This document shows positions 35,697-48,600 of a DNA stretch of 64,000 bases, piece by piece. Within the stretch, counting starts at the first letter, position 1, and every line of letters starts with the position of its first letter. The position numbers and the translations under genes were made by a program. The notes under the pieces were generated by a model. The model ran no database searches and was not told where the DNA came from. It was given only the letters and a program-made list of their open reading frames with translations. This DNA comes from Trametopsis cervina. Taxonomy: Eukaryota; Basidiomycota; Agaricomycetes; Polyporales; Irpicaceae. The DNA lies in NCBI GenBank assembly GCA_022385755.1, contig MU278368.1:349360-413359 (forward strand), written 5' to 3'.

Positions 35697-38600
35697 ATGC
35701 AAATGCTGGACGGGACACGGTCAGTCTCACTTCGTGTTGAATGAGAGCTTATACTTATTAGCTTGTATAGCTTGCATCAATCTTGGTATGAAGCCTTGGA
35801 CGGCGCTCAAGCCAACTTCAGGCAGCTTCTCACCTCACATTCCTCGAACGAATGGAAACGTGTCAATATTGAAGGTTCTCAGAGTAATGCCAAAGGAAAG
35901 GCTAGGGCGACAGCGGGACCACACCTAACAGATGTTGTGCTACATCGGAAGACGAGCAAGGGCGGGTCTGTATACCGTGCAGTGCTGGATGTCTCCGTGG
36001 CCGACGAGCCGCAGATCACACTGGAGGCGTGCAAAGCGGTACTGTCCACGCCAGAATTACGTACTGAGTGGGATCCGGCGGTGGAGAGAGCACAGCTGTT
36101 GGAAATGTTCGACCAGGCGACCCGTATCACGAAGACGAACTTTACGCTTGGGTGGCCAGCGAGGTGCGCATCATGTTCATTCTACATTTATTCTTATACG
36201 AACGTCCTTACAGTCCCCGGGATGCTGTTACAATCTCTCGGACATTCAATGACGCTACAACTCTCATCGATATCACTACTTCTCTCCCACGCTCACCTGA
36301 CGAACCTTCGTTCCTTCGACCATCTCCACCATATGTTCGTTCCGAAGTCGGTCGTAAGTCCCTATGCCTTGTCATTACACGCGTCACCGAGTAACCCAAG
36401 TCTAGTTTTCGCATGGTGTATCCAAATTGTACCTTCCGGTAGCTCACCAAGACTTCGAATGACATGTTTCTGGCAACATGATCTCCGCGCAATGTGGAAT
36501 TTCGCTCCAGCCACAAGCATAGGGCAGCAGTTGTGCGCGATGATGGTGGGGTTCTCCAAGACGGTTAAAACACGTGGCGCCCGCATTCCCTTGTTTACTG
36601 GCTACGGGAACGGCGTGTCCATCGAGCGAATACAGTTCCAGAATGACAGAGAGGCGTTAACGGTCGACTACGCCATCGTACCCGAAGAGGATACAGCCAC
36701 TTTTCATACGACTGGTGGTGAGCAGGGATTAGAGGAGCTGCATGCTCTTAAGGAGCATAGACGGCTGACGAGGGCGGTTGAATGGACAATTCCTGCCAGC
36801 GAGGGATGGGATGTGCAAATCTCAACGAAGGCGTCTTCGGAGGATGTCTCTGCCTTGCCGTGGACAGCACAAGCCATTCGCAGTGCGACGTCGACTAGCA
36901 AAGATGCGGACAAGTTCGTGCTGAACGTCAAGCATGCACCGCTTCAGAACGATCATTCAGTTCTGAAGGTGAAGGTCGTCATCGAGCAATCGGGTCCTTC
37001 AACTGGATGGAGACTCAACGGCATACCGCAAACCATTGAGGAGGTCGAAGAGCGCGACCCTTCGTCGTTCTACATGTCGCAGCCAATGCTACAGGATACG
37101 ACAAGTATGGCTAATATGAGTTTCAAGTCGAAATCGACTATAACCACCGTGGCAACTGGCACCTCGAGCACCTCCACCGTCCCGGAACCACCGCCCCTGG
37201 CCAGAGCGTTGACGGAACGTACTGCCGCAGCTGAACGTTCGATATTGTCTCGTGTCAAGCGCAACTACATATATTTCTCGTCACTGTTACAAGAGCCAGA
37301 GGCAAAATGGAAGCGCAGTAAGTTCTTATGTCTAGCAGCGTGATGACTGATTTTGATATTTGGCGAAGCAACGGAAGCTAGAGGTGTCTCGATTGCCCAG
37401 CTAGACTCCATCGATCCGACGCTTGTCGTGTATCGTGCAGAGGCTACGTTCGTCGGACTGAGTCTTTGGGACTTGTATGCTGCTATAGCTACACCGGGAT
37501 CAAGACTATTTTGGGACAAGCTCTACGAGGACTCCGTATTCCTAGAGGACGTTAACCAGCTTACAGAGCTCTGGCACCTCAAGTCTAAGCCTGCGTGGCC
37601 TGTAAAGTGCGTTATCCCAATACCACAGTAATCTCAAATTGGAGTTGATTTTCTTGCAATGACTACATTACAGCGGTCGTGACGCAGTAGTGCTCAAAAC
37701 AGTATACAAATCCCCAACCACGATGCATGTTTTCGCTTTCTCTGCCGATGACCCGAACCTATTTCCTTCCGTCCCTCCTGTGGATCCCAATGTAATACGG
37801 ACGCAGGTGGATCTGCAGGGGTGGGCCATCGAAGCCTTATCTCCCACGACAACACTCGTCACGTTACTGGAACAGTCCGATCCTAAGGGATGGTCGAACA
37901 AGGCCTCAATTCCACAACAGATGATCTCCGCTGTTGCTGGGATTGGCGAGTTCGTCATCCAATGCGGCGGGCCTCCCTTGCTAACAAGGTTGGAGGGCGC
38001 GAAAGTCAGTGATGTGCGCTATGACCATGAGAAGGGGAGTCTCAGGATTGAATACGAAGGCTCCCCTGACCGGACGTCTCTCGGGAATGACGCCTCTGAT
38101 GGTTCTTCGTCTCCGTCTATGCCAACAATCGAATGCGAGCTGAGATGCGATCTGGATACTTGGGCAACATCACTGGATATTATCATTGACCCTCCTCCTC
38201 AATCCATTGCCTGCCTCAGACGGCACCGACTGTCGTCGGGTGGTGGAGGCCTATGGCTTACTATATCGCACGACGCCGTTCACGCCGGAGATGAACGTTT
38301 GCAAATCATTATTCGCAAAGCCCCCCAGGGAGTAGCAAAGGGGAAAGGCCTTGTCATGGTAAACGGCGCGAGGGTGGACGTCGACGTGGAAGAACTTCCC
38401 GAGCGCGAAGTCAAGACGCTAGCGAAACAGAAGCGAGTGAAGCCGACCCGCATCCCGTTGGATCAACCCCCCGTTCTGGGTGTTATCCGCAGACGCAGAG
38501 CGGAATGGGACGCCGATAACGACGATGCTGCGACCGAGACTGGCTCGAATCCACCGTCCAGCTCATCAACCGCTACGGCAACGGAGCTAACCACGTCAGC

Positions 38601-41232
38601 ACCGGCGTTCGCGACTACCTTCTCACGCTACTGGAACTATGCTGTGGTGCAGGCTACAGTCACTACGCAACAGGCCGTGGCAGCTGTGTCTCCAGCTATT
38701 GCCTCGGGTGAAGACTCGTCTCCATCTGCTTCGAAGGCACCCATGCAATATGCTCTAGAAGCCCTTGTCTATCTTCGGGGTTTACACACTCAGACTCTCT
38801 CCGATGGATGGACGCTCGTCAGTGATAAGGGCTTCCCTGTCTACCGCAAGACCGAACCGACCATTTCGTCAGTCATCCCGGTTCATAAGGGCGAGAAAGT
38901 CATCGAAGGCGTTTCGGCGGATGAAATAGCGAACGTCCTCAGCAGCCATGAATGTCGCAAACAGTGGGACACACGATATGATTCGTCCTATGTTTTCGAG
39001 CAGTTTGGCGCACACGCGCATACGGCTTTCCTCGTCACGAAGGGCGGCTTCCCCTTCCGCGACCGGGGCTTCTATCTGGCCAGCGTTGTTGCTCGGGCTC
39101 CGACTGCCCGACGTGGCAACGGCGACAGCGAACACTCCGGGGATAATCGGATGGTCATATACATGGCGTGTGCATCTTTCGCCCCAGAATCCGCCCAGCC
39201 TTTCTCCTCAACTAAATATAACCCGTATACTCTACCCGTGGGGCGGATTTTCATCGACGGATGGATATTGGAAACGTTAGATCCTTACGGCGCAGAAAGC
39301 TATGCCATCCCTTCCACACGCTGTACGAAGGTCGTTGCTGCCGACTACGCAGGCTCGATTCCTGCTGCAGTAAACTCGAACATCAACGCGATGCTAGTTA
39401 AGTCAATTCTACCGCTAGAGACATATTTGAAGAATCTCTCCCCTCCCCCTTTCACGAGGATACCGAGTGCTGGATATCTGGTTTCAGACAAGGAGGACGA
39501 TGTTGTCAACGAGAAAGCATGGGTTGTTCGTAAACGGGACTCGAGCCGTACCATGGTCACAACAGCCTTTAACCCCGCGGACAAGTCCTTTGAAGCTCTT
39601 ATACTTTTGGATGGGATCAGAGACAAGCCAGAAACCCCGCCGCAGAGTTCGAAGATCACTGAGAGACTGCGCCGAGCAACAATGTCGTCTAGTCAATCGC
39701 AAACACATAGTCAGAGGGATGCACTTGGCAGCTCATCAACTTCTGACGACACAGTCACTCCCACAGTTTCCCGGCTGAAGTCGCCACCTGGCTCTGTGAG
39801 ATCGCGATCACGGGATGCCCTCCGCTCCTCCTCCGTTTTTACTGCACGCGGTGAAGTCAAGCTGCCCACGGACTTGCTGGTCGGGGAACTTGTTGTTGAC
39901 ACCAAACTTTATCCGAGCGGATACGCCCTACAAATCGACACAGTGATCGACAAGACTCGACAGCGCCTCGATCTTCCTGATGGTTCGAAAGATCTACGTA
40001 CATGGACGAACATCCTCCCTGTTGTGTCATCTGTTTATACTATGCCTCCATCTCCCCTGCATTCGTCCGGGCTGAACTCTGATCGACCCCCGTGTCATCT
40101 CATCCGTTTGACACTACCCACTGCTCAATACCAGATGTCGACAATCCACGATCCTTTGACAGGCGAAACACGAACTGCGCCAGCCCGGCCACAGTGGTTC
40201 TTGGATCTCGATGAAGGCCGTGCGATCATCAAAGTCGAGATCAAACCTGCTCAAAGTGCAGAAACTGCTGCGAACGGTCGACAAGAAGTGTCGTCGATTG
40301 ACGTCAATGGCGTAGTGGTAGGCGTTATCAGCGAGAAAGAGTCCCTTACGAGCCTCGGGAGGGACGAGCTTTTGGACTCAAGGGCTTCAAAGATGAATTT
40401 GCTCGTCAGGTGAATTGATAGTTCGACGACAGCGCTGCACACGCTTACTTGTACCTTACAGAACTCCCCTCGAGGATGAACCTTTACCACCAGAACTACG
40501 TACACCTATTGCAATCGCCGCTTACCTGCAAGATCCTTCGGCTTCTTCCCCTATTGAGCCGACGGAACTCGATGACGCTACGGTCGAAGGTACAGACACT
40601 CCGTCAATCAATGCTCCGATGACAGATCCGAAGGTAAAGCTGTTTATCTTGATGGAATAGTATGGCTTATGTACTGATGTCCTGTGTCTTGATATCAGAA
40701 GTCTGCACAGGAAGTTTCTGAACAAAGCGACACCTCCCATCACAACCAAGCAGACGCGTCCGGCAGTAATGGGCTTATGCGCTTCCTAAACTCCTATCCA
40801 AACCCGCTTACACGGTTTGCCATGCCTGCTGGTGTCCAACGCTCAGCTGGTCCAATCCTGAGAAGTCTCTCGGGATCGACTATCGCATCCTTACAGCGCA
40901 AAAGCTCGTCTTCCACTATTGCTCTTGGGTCGCAAGTTGACCTTTCTCGACCGTCTATGCCCGCGACATTGACTGCTACTGCATCCAATGCTTACACCAG
41001 AACATATCGTTATCAACTCTCGACCGTTATTGTGGTGGCTCTCATAGCGTTCTTGATTGGCTCTCTGCTCCGTTCTATGCTCTCTCCCGCGGACTTTGTG
41101 TACGTTGTGGCAGACTTGGATGACGTACCTGAGGGTATGAGCTCCGGATGGCGCGAGATTAAACGATTGTTGGAAGTCAAATATATCATCGGAGGATGGG
41201 ACTTCCAGGTTGCGCTGGTACGACGACACTAG
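35697..41232 (+). CDS. Triple-START lipid-binding membrane protein
   Basis: Very large gene, about 1,700 residues. A 23-bp first exon (35697-35719, MQMLDGTR) joins 35771 by a consensus intron; this start is inferred. START-like domain 1 (about 35960-36720) has VYRAVLDVSVADEPQITLEA and RTEWDPAVERAQLLEMFDQA. Domain 2 (about 37370-38000) has SLWDLYAAIATPGSRLFWDK and ends VIQCGGPPLL. Domain 3 (about 38740-39440) has HECRKQWDTRYDSSYVFEQF, FRDRGFYLASVVARAP and NAMLVKSILPLETYLKN. A Ser-rich linker and a further roughly 200-residue beta-rich region follow. One transmembrane helix (YQLSTVIVVALIAFLIGSLL) lies about 70 residues from the C-terminus. The layout suggests membrane-anchored lipid sensing or transfer, perhaps at a contact site. 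The lipid is unknown. Confidence 0.85.
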
Positions 41233-41985
41233 CACCATTGATTGCTACCATGATCCATTTCATTCTGGTAGGACTCTTCTCTATCTTAAAGCCTAATAAC
41301 CACATACTGTATCTCAGCGCATATGTATTTTATAATGTCACAAACCTGGTCGTGTTTCAAGCCTTACCGCCGCATATATCGCCGTGGGGCAGTGGTAATG
41401 TCGCGCGCGCCAGGATATGTATGTTGAGGATCGAGCATTCACGATGAAAGAAAAGGGTCAGATTTTCGAGTCAACCTGGAATGGCACGCATAGTAGCATA
41501 AAGCGGACAGTGGTTTGTATCTCTATCCTATTACTTCGTGCACTACAAGTTTCTTGAGCACTACCAGGCAGTGCTTGAGATTTATGTGCCGCGGCTCGCA
41601 TCGGCACATGCCGGACAATAGCGCCTTGCCGGGCCAGATCATCGGGGGGACGCCTCGCTCTGTACTCTCAGCAAGACTATTCTATCCTCGACCCCCACCA
41701 GTACCGCCGTCTCCAGTGACTGCGCTCTACTACGGGCAAGTGTGGCGGTGAACTGGACTGTATCATTACTTCTCATCTGTAGCTCATTCTTCAACTTCTG
41801 CTTCATCTCAACAACAACAGCGACGACGGTGTTCACGCGCCAGAGTTCCCAAGAGAACTGACTACAAGTCACTCAGCGAGCATCTCCAAGACCAAGGCTG
41901 CCGCTAGACCTACTCCAGTCTCTCTGTGCTCCTTTCTAGGCTAGTCTTAGCCCGGTGCAATTTATCTCACATCCCTTCGACGAAG
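41233..41985. promoter_or_regulatory. Upstream region of the LisH regulator
   Basis: This 753 bp separates two co-directional genes. The last 250 bp are C/T-rich on the plus strand, resembling the long pyrimidine-rich leaders of fungal regulatory genes. No gene or RNA element was recognised. Confidence 0.45.
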
Positions 41986-44413
41986 ATGGCTTCAGGTCCC
42001 CCTCCCGCGGGCCCCCCTCAACCTGTTCGAGAACAATCTCCCCCTTCAACATCAGTATCTTGGGATGGCGACAAGATGTAAGTGTCACAATGCCCAACAT
42101 CTGCCTGTTTGGCCACTCTAACGTGCTTATCCAGGTTCAACATCTACATATACGATTATTGTGTGAAGAGAGGCTATGCGAAGACCGCCCAAGAATTATT
42201 GCAGGAAGCGGAGATTCCCCATGACTCAACACCTCCTATCAATGCTAAACAAGGCTTATTGTTCGAGTATGTGGGTTATTCTGATTTTTATATATCCCGC
42301 CAACTCGTCTACTAGATGGTGGAGTGTGTTTTGGGTATTATTCACGGCGAAGAACAACGGAAACGGGTCGGATGATGCGTTACTATATACTCAAGTGCGC
42401 ACAAATTTTCTTCGCTAGATGGTTGTATCTTCTGACATGGGTGCCTCAGCATCAGACACAGCAAAGCAACCAGCGTCAACCCCCAAGGACGCAACCGCAG
42501 GCACCACAACGATACATGCAACCTGTCAATGGTGTCCGTCCTGGTGGACCCCAGCCTTCCATGCCCAACGGTGTTGTACCTACAGTCCCACCTGCGCTTC
42601 AGAATGGGGCCCCTTTCACAGGGTCTGGACCACAAGTCAACGGCGTAGGTCAGCCTCACCCAACGGGACCATCGGTCGGCACTCCAGCTTTAATGCCTGC
42701 GCAAAGGCAAGGACAAGTGCAACAGCGACCTCACGTTACTTCCTTCCAATCGCCGATCGCCACCCACTCCCCCCAGCACCCAGGCTCCCAGCCGCAGCCC
42801 CCGCAAGGTCCTATGATTCCTATGCGAGGAACAATGCTACCTCCAGGTCATCAACAGGGACCGATGAGTGGTGCGCAGCCCCTCTACTCTATATCAAGCG
42901 CGTCGGGCAGTCACCCGAACTCTCCGGCACCACACGTGGGCCAAAGCCCCTTGCTCGCCCAGCGTCAACCACCAACCATTCCAGGCGGAAACCGAAACGT
43001 ACCTGAAATAAGGCAGCTTCATGAGTCTGGTGTGAACTCGGATGTTCTCAGGATTGATGCACAGCGTCTACCGGTGCTGAAAGATGAGCTGGGGCTTGGT
43101 ACAGTTGACCTACCCTCTATGACGATGGAGGATAAGGTACGTAATGCGGCATCCATTGTACTCTCATAGATTGATCGATTGACCATGCATCATTAGTCGA
43201 AACTTTTGTCACTAGCGAAAGAGCGTGGTTGGCTGCATCCGGCTAAACCTGGAGGTCCACCAAACGCAGCAGCTGGTCCATCCAATCGTAATCAGCCAAT
43301 GGGCCCTGGGCAGCAAAGACCTCCACCGGGCACGCAGTTTGCGCAACCAGGGCAGAATCAGCAGCAAAGAATCAAGCGAAACAGTACATCTCCCGGTGAA
43401 GAGGTTAGGCATAATCTCTATTAATTTATAATGGATATTGATGATTCTGCCAGAATGAGCAACTGCAGAATGACTCGTCCCCACCTGCGAACAAGCGTCT
43501 TCGCACATCCCCTTCCGGGCCTGACCAGCCCCCTCCCATGGCTGGCCTTATGCCTGGTTATCCCCCACAGCAGCCCCAGCCAGGTCCAGGTGGGCCTCAG
43601 CATCAAAGTGGGATGATGACACACATGCCTGGAGCAAACGGATCATTTGCAAGTCAAGGACGCATGAACAACCAGCACATGAACAATGCAATGATGAACC
43701 CAGTGGCGCAGATGGCGCAGGTAAGTAACGCGAATCCTTGGAACATGCCTACCAATACCAAGCCATTCCCTGCTCAGTACCGACAGTCCATGACCAATCT
43801 GCATAAGAACGGTCTACCCCCCGGTATGATGCAGGCCAACGCACCCTCCCCTGCAGCAGCTGCAGACTCCCCGTTTCCTGGTCCTGCAGATGGCCCACAG
43901 TCGCGCCCAGGTACTAGCCAATTCGTAGGGAATCGACAGCCACAACAACAGAATAAGCCAATGATGCCACCTCCATCGCCGAGCAACAAACCAGTCCCAA
44001 AGGATGGTGAGGCGAGTGGCAGCGCTGTTTCTGTTCAGTCTTCCCCGCGTAATCGCCCTGCTGTGACAAGCGGACCTGGCCCGCAGCAAATGTCATCTCA
44101 GCCAGGACAAGGCGCAGTGGGTCCCCTAACTCCGGCACAGAACCACGCCACCCTCACAGCTCCCTCCCCATCCGCCATTCTGAACGGCAGTCAATCTATG
44201 GGCGCTCAAGGACAATCCGGCCCACCTAATCCTGCCAATAATCAGTCCCAGCCTCCACCTCCCACTTCGAACGCCCAAAGCGACATGTCGTTCATGAACT
44301 CCGACATAATTTTCGGCGGCTTTGACACGTTTAACGATACTCTCTTCACGCCTGACCACATGGGCCAAGCCACGGATCTGGATTTCGGGGAGTGGTTCTC
44401 TACTGATTTGTGA
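41986..44413 (+). CDS. LisH transcriptional regulator, FLO8/SOM1 type
   Basis: Start MASGPPPAGPPQPVREQSPP (ATG 41986). After the first intron a LisH dimerisation motif reads MFNIYIYDYCVKRGYAKTAQ. After the next, the signature LFEWWSVFWVLFTAKNNGNG appears, shared by yeast Flo8, Aspergillus/Magnaporthe Som1 and animal SSBP/SSDP proteins. The remaining roughly 600 residues are Pro/Gln/Asn-rich and disordered, with a short conserved-looking helix (LRIDAQRLPVLKDELGL). The end is acidic and aromatic (FMNSDIIFGGFDTFNDTLF to DLDFGEWFSTDL), resembling an activation region. Flo8/Som1 proteins act downstream of cAMP-PKA in morphogenesis and adhesion. That role is inferred by family only. Confidence 0.9.
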
Positions 44414-45643
44414 TGGCAGTAAACCTGAATTGCTTTTGCTGTCCATACAGCTCATTTGACTTTCAATCCTGGCGATGGGTGGCCCTATTGAAGGGCTGCG
44501 GAGAGAAGAGGACAAGTGTTACAATGGGTATCCGGGCTGTGCTGGTGACTGGTGTTGGTGATGAAGATTCTATGGATCATAGGTCGTTGGATTCGCCGTC
44601 TCTTTCTCATCGCTCCTCTCTTCCATCTTAACCTTCCGTCGTCGCCTGCAACACCCGCTCCCCGGTCGTCGTGATCCAAGTGTTTCGCTCGCCTACACCA
44701 TATTTTCTATTTCTCCGTTGGCGTTGGACCTATTTATTCCAAAAACTGGATTGCTGCCATATACAGCACGATGCGGCCCCTCGTTCATAGTCATTCCATA
44801 TGTTCAGCACCTGCTGATCACCCTACCACCGTAGCTGCTATCGCCTGTTTCCTTGCTGCATGTTTTGACCGCTTCTCCCCCATGTCCTCTTTTGTCGGTT
44901 GCTTTCATCGGTCTGTTGCGTTCTTACCGTATCATTTTGTCCTCGCTACTCTATTCTCACTGTGCCATTGTGTCTTGTTCTGATTCCCCTCTCCGACTCT
45001 CTTATCTGTCTGTGAATCTGTATTTTTTATATGCTACTCGCTGTCTGGATTGTAAATTCGTTCGCCGAAGGGCAGGAGGCATTGTAGGTGCGGTGAGTTT
45101 GCTCCAATCTCTGACTAGTGTGCTATTGACTGCTCAACGGATGTCCCGGGTGGCGGGATGCTGTCCATGATATGTGCAAGTATGTACGCCAGTTGACGGA
45201 TCCGGGTACTGTAAACGAGGTACTAGTGTCAGAGTCGTCACACCTCTCGTCACAGCCAGAGGAGCGCTTAGTTTAACTACATGCCACGTGGCGGCCAACA
45301 ATGACGTGGGGCCAGGCACGCAGATCAGGAAACCCAGAGTCTGTAAGAAATCGGAAAGGCAGCAAGTCACTCGTAGGCCGGAAAGAACTTGCAATTTGAG
45401 CAAAAATTTGCGAGAAATTATTCCTAGACTCGGAAACCAATGTCTCAGAGTCGCTCATATGCGAACGGGAGAAGAGTTGCGGTGTGTGTACAATTCGGCA
45501 GATATTTCGGAGCGGGTGAATGATGGAAAATATGTCACCGCACTCCCAATTGGTCTAGTCGTGGTTCCCCCAGGCGGCAGCAACCCGGCGTCTCCGCCCT
45601 TCTGTTCTGTGCCCTCACGGTCCTCGTCGTTCACTGCGAAATT
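44414..45643. promoter_or_regulatory. Long intergenic region upstream of HHK2
   Basis: 1.23 kb between the LisH regulator and HHK2, both plus strand. The first half is markedly C/T-rich (for example 44840-45010), suggesting a long 3' UTR or leader. An open frame at 45174-45743 lacks an ATG start and overlaps HHK2 in another frame, so it is not called. The HHK2 promoter should be here. Confidence 0.45.
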
Positions 45644-48600
45644 ATGCCATTTCGCTCACGCATCTCACTCGCCAGTGTCCTTTCGACGTCGACTACTCCC
45701 CACGGCAACTCTTTCGCAAAGCCTGGAGGGACAGACGGAGTAGGCACTCCAGGCGTGGAGACGGATACGGAGGGACTGCCACCGCCTGTTCAGGCGCAGT
45801 ACGAGACGAATGTCTCACATAATGCAAGGCGGAAGAGGACACGCATCAGCCTCGGTTTACAGGTTCGCTTCGACCGGTTCCTGCGCAAGTTGGGATCGGG
45901 TACAGCGCCGTCTACATCCTCTGCCATTGATGAGAGTACTGGAGACAGTATGAGCTACGGCAAGTCACGTTGGCCCGCCAGAGGGAACCCGGAGGACCTT
46001 GATGCTGAGGTGGACGAGGTTGTGGTGGAACGCGAGTGGTCCGGGGAGATCAAGAGCAGTGTCCACTCCGGAGAGCATGGGGGGAGCCCGGACAAGTCTG
46101 GCGGAAGCGGAAACGGGGTGGGTGGCTATGGCGGGACAAATACCGACAGGGACAGCGTTGCCTTTCATGTAGACGGCTTTTGGGCGAGCTCGACGCCCCT
46201 CGTCTACCTGAGGTACAGAATATGGCCAGTCATATACGGCTTTTTCGCCACGCACTTCATGGACGAAAAGTCAGAGGCTCATTACAGGAAGGAAAATTGG
46301 TTTCTGCGAAAAGTACGTAGTCGAGTATCTCTTTGCAGCAATATTCTTACTCTTGGACAGTCCCTTGCCTTGTGGGCATCGGTGTTCTACATCGTTAACT
46401 GGGTATTGGCTGTGACTTTTATTCCGCATCCGGCTGACACCGCCGACATCATCTTCTACTATATCATTGCTCCCATTTTCACCTTCCCGGTCTTCTTCAT
46501 GGTCGCGTACGACTTTCCTCGCGACCGGCGGGTGTTCTACCAGATATTCCTCGCGATCTCAACGTGGATGTGGAGCAGTTATCAGCCATTCTTCATGTAG
46601 GGTGGCATTTCCCCGCAGTATTTTCTATGAAACGTTAATAACCATCCTCGCAGGTACTTCTGCGGATTCTACGGGAACAAGAGCCGTTTTGACTGCGAAT
46701 CAAAGGACTTTCTGAACACCTTCTAGTGAGTGGCCCAGTGACGTACTCCTGTTGTTTATCTCACCGTTATGCTGGCGCAGCTATACATCCGCCTTCCAGA
46801 CAATTGCATTGTTCGGTCTCGGTTTCAATCGGTTCCCAGCCCTGCTGGGTATGCTCACATTCCTCGGGTGGTAAGTCGCATGTGCTGGCTAACGGAAGTT
46901 ATACTGACTTGAATCTACCATCAGTTCTTCAGGGTTACTCGTTCCGCTGAAACTCACGTTCCTGCGAAGTACGGAAATTTCCTTGGGTAATGCTTATTGA
47001 TGATCTGAAGGCAATTTGTAGATTCGTTCAACTTCCTCTTTTTCCAAATCTTCCTGCTCTACATTCACTACATGCGTGAGAACGTGAGTACGCTAAATAA
47101 TCGACTCAATATAATACTGACGATTTCCAGGCCGAGCGTCGCCTATACACGTTGCGCGACCAGCTCAAAATTCAATTCCGCGCCACACAAAAGGCTCAAG
47201 TAAACGAACGCAAGGCAGCGGATTCCAAGAGGCGTCTGACATCTTATGTCTTCCATGAAGTCCGTGTGCCTCTAAACACTGCGTTATTGGCGGTGCAAAA
47301 TATGGATGCCTCGGGTACCGTCGCGAAGGCACAGGAGATTGAGTTCAAGGCGCTCGAAGGAAGCTTGAGTATGATGTCGAAGGTTCTGAATGACGTACTG
47401 GACTTCAATCGGATGGATAGCGGTAGGTTCGAAAGCGTGTTGAAGGTGCGTTTTTAATAGATGGCTGCGCGGTGATTGAGGGGAGGCGTACTAACCCGTT
47501 GTATCGCAGCCATATTCGTTCCACCAGGTCATGAGATCGTTGTTTGTACCTCTACGCATGGCAACAGACGCAAGGGGGCTCGAATTCATCACCGATTTGG
47601 ACGACAACATCGACGCTGTGGCTCGTGCAGCGCTGTACGAAGCGCAAGGCCATACAGATGATACGTTGGCGCGCCTGCTCATTGAGCATGCAGAAGAGGA
47701 TGGAGTGGTGGTTGGGGACGAAACACGTTTACGGCAGATTATTACCAACCTTGCAAGGTTCGTCGGTTCGCATGAACAGCCTTGTGCAATTGGTTAACCA
47801 CTGTTATTATCAGTAATGCCTGCAAGTTCACTCCTACAGGCGGCAAGCTAATAATATCAACGAAGCTGGTGCTCCCTGCGCAAGGCCGTATACATGCGAG
47901 CTGGCCAGTACTGAACAAAGAGTCTCGCGAGCTCACATCACCGGATATCCAGTTACGTGACGTGGAAATTTCAGCAAATACATCTCCAGAGAGTGGTATG
48001 CTCCACGACACTACTTTAGCCCCCAGTCAGCTGATATCTATTTCAGAGATGAATGAGAAGATGCAGGGGTTGTCGACTATATTGTTGAATCAGCACGATG
48101 TGCTACATTCCAAGCCCCCGCCACTAGAATGGATTGTTGTTCGAATCGAAGTCACCGATACCGGATGTGGTATACGGCAGAAGGACATGGCCCAGACGAA
48201 GCTCTTCTGTGAGTGCATCTTCGTTTCTGCCGCATCACTATTCTGAGATTTGGTACTTTTTAGCCGCGTTCAATCAGACGGAGATGGGCCGGCAGCAAGG
48301 TAAGCGTCATCTGCACGGTCGATTCTGATAACCATTAACTGTGTTGATCAGGTGGGAAGGGTACTGGCTTAGGCCTCGCGCTTGTCCGACAAATTGTGAA
48401 GAGAAGTGGTGGTCGACTCGGTGTGCGCTCAAAGATCAACGAAGGGTCTACATTTTGGGTCGAGCTTCGTAAGCCGTTACACCGAATGCATTTCTGACAT
48501 ATGTTCATCAGTCTCAATCTTATAGCTTTGGGCGTCGGTAGCAAGGTTATAGCAGGCTACACGCCTGATACACGCCTGACATCTCTCGACGGCGATAGCT

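Noticed and set aside
45174..45743. 189-codon plus frame before HHK2
   Set aside because: It starts at GTG and overlaps the HHK2 start in another frame; HHK2 is firmly supported by its paralogue.
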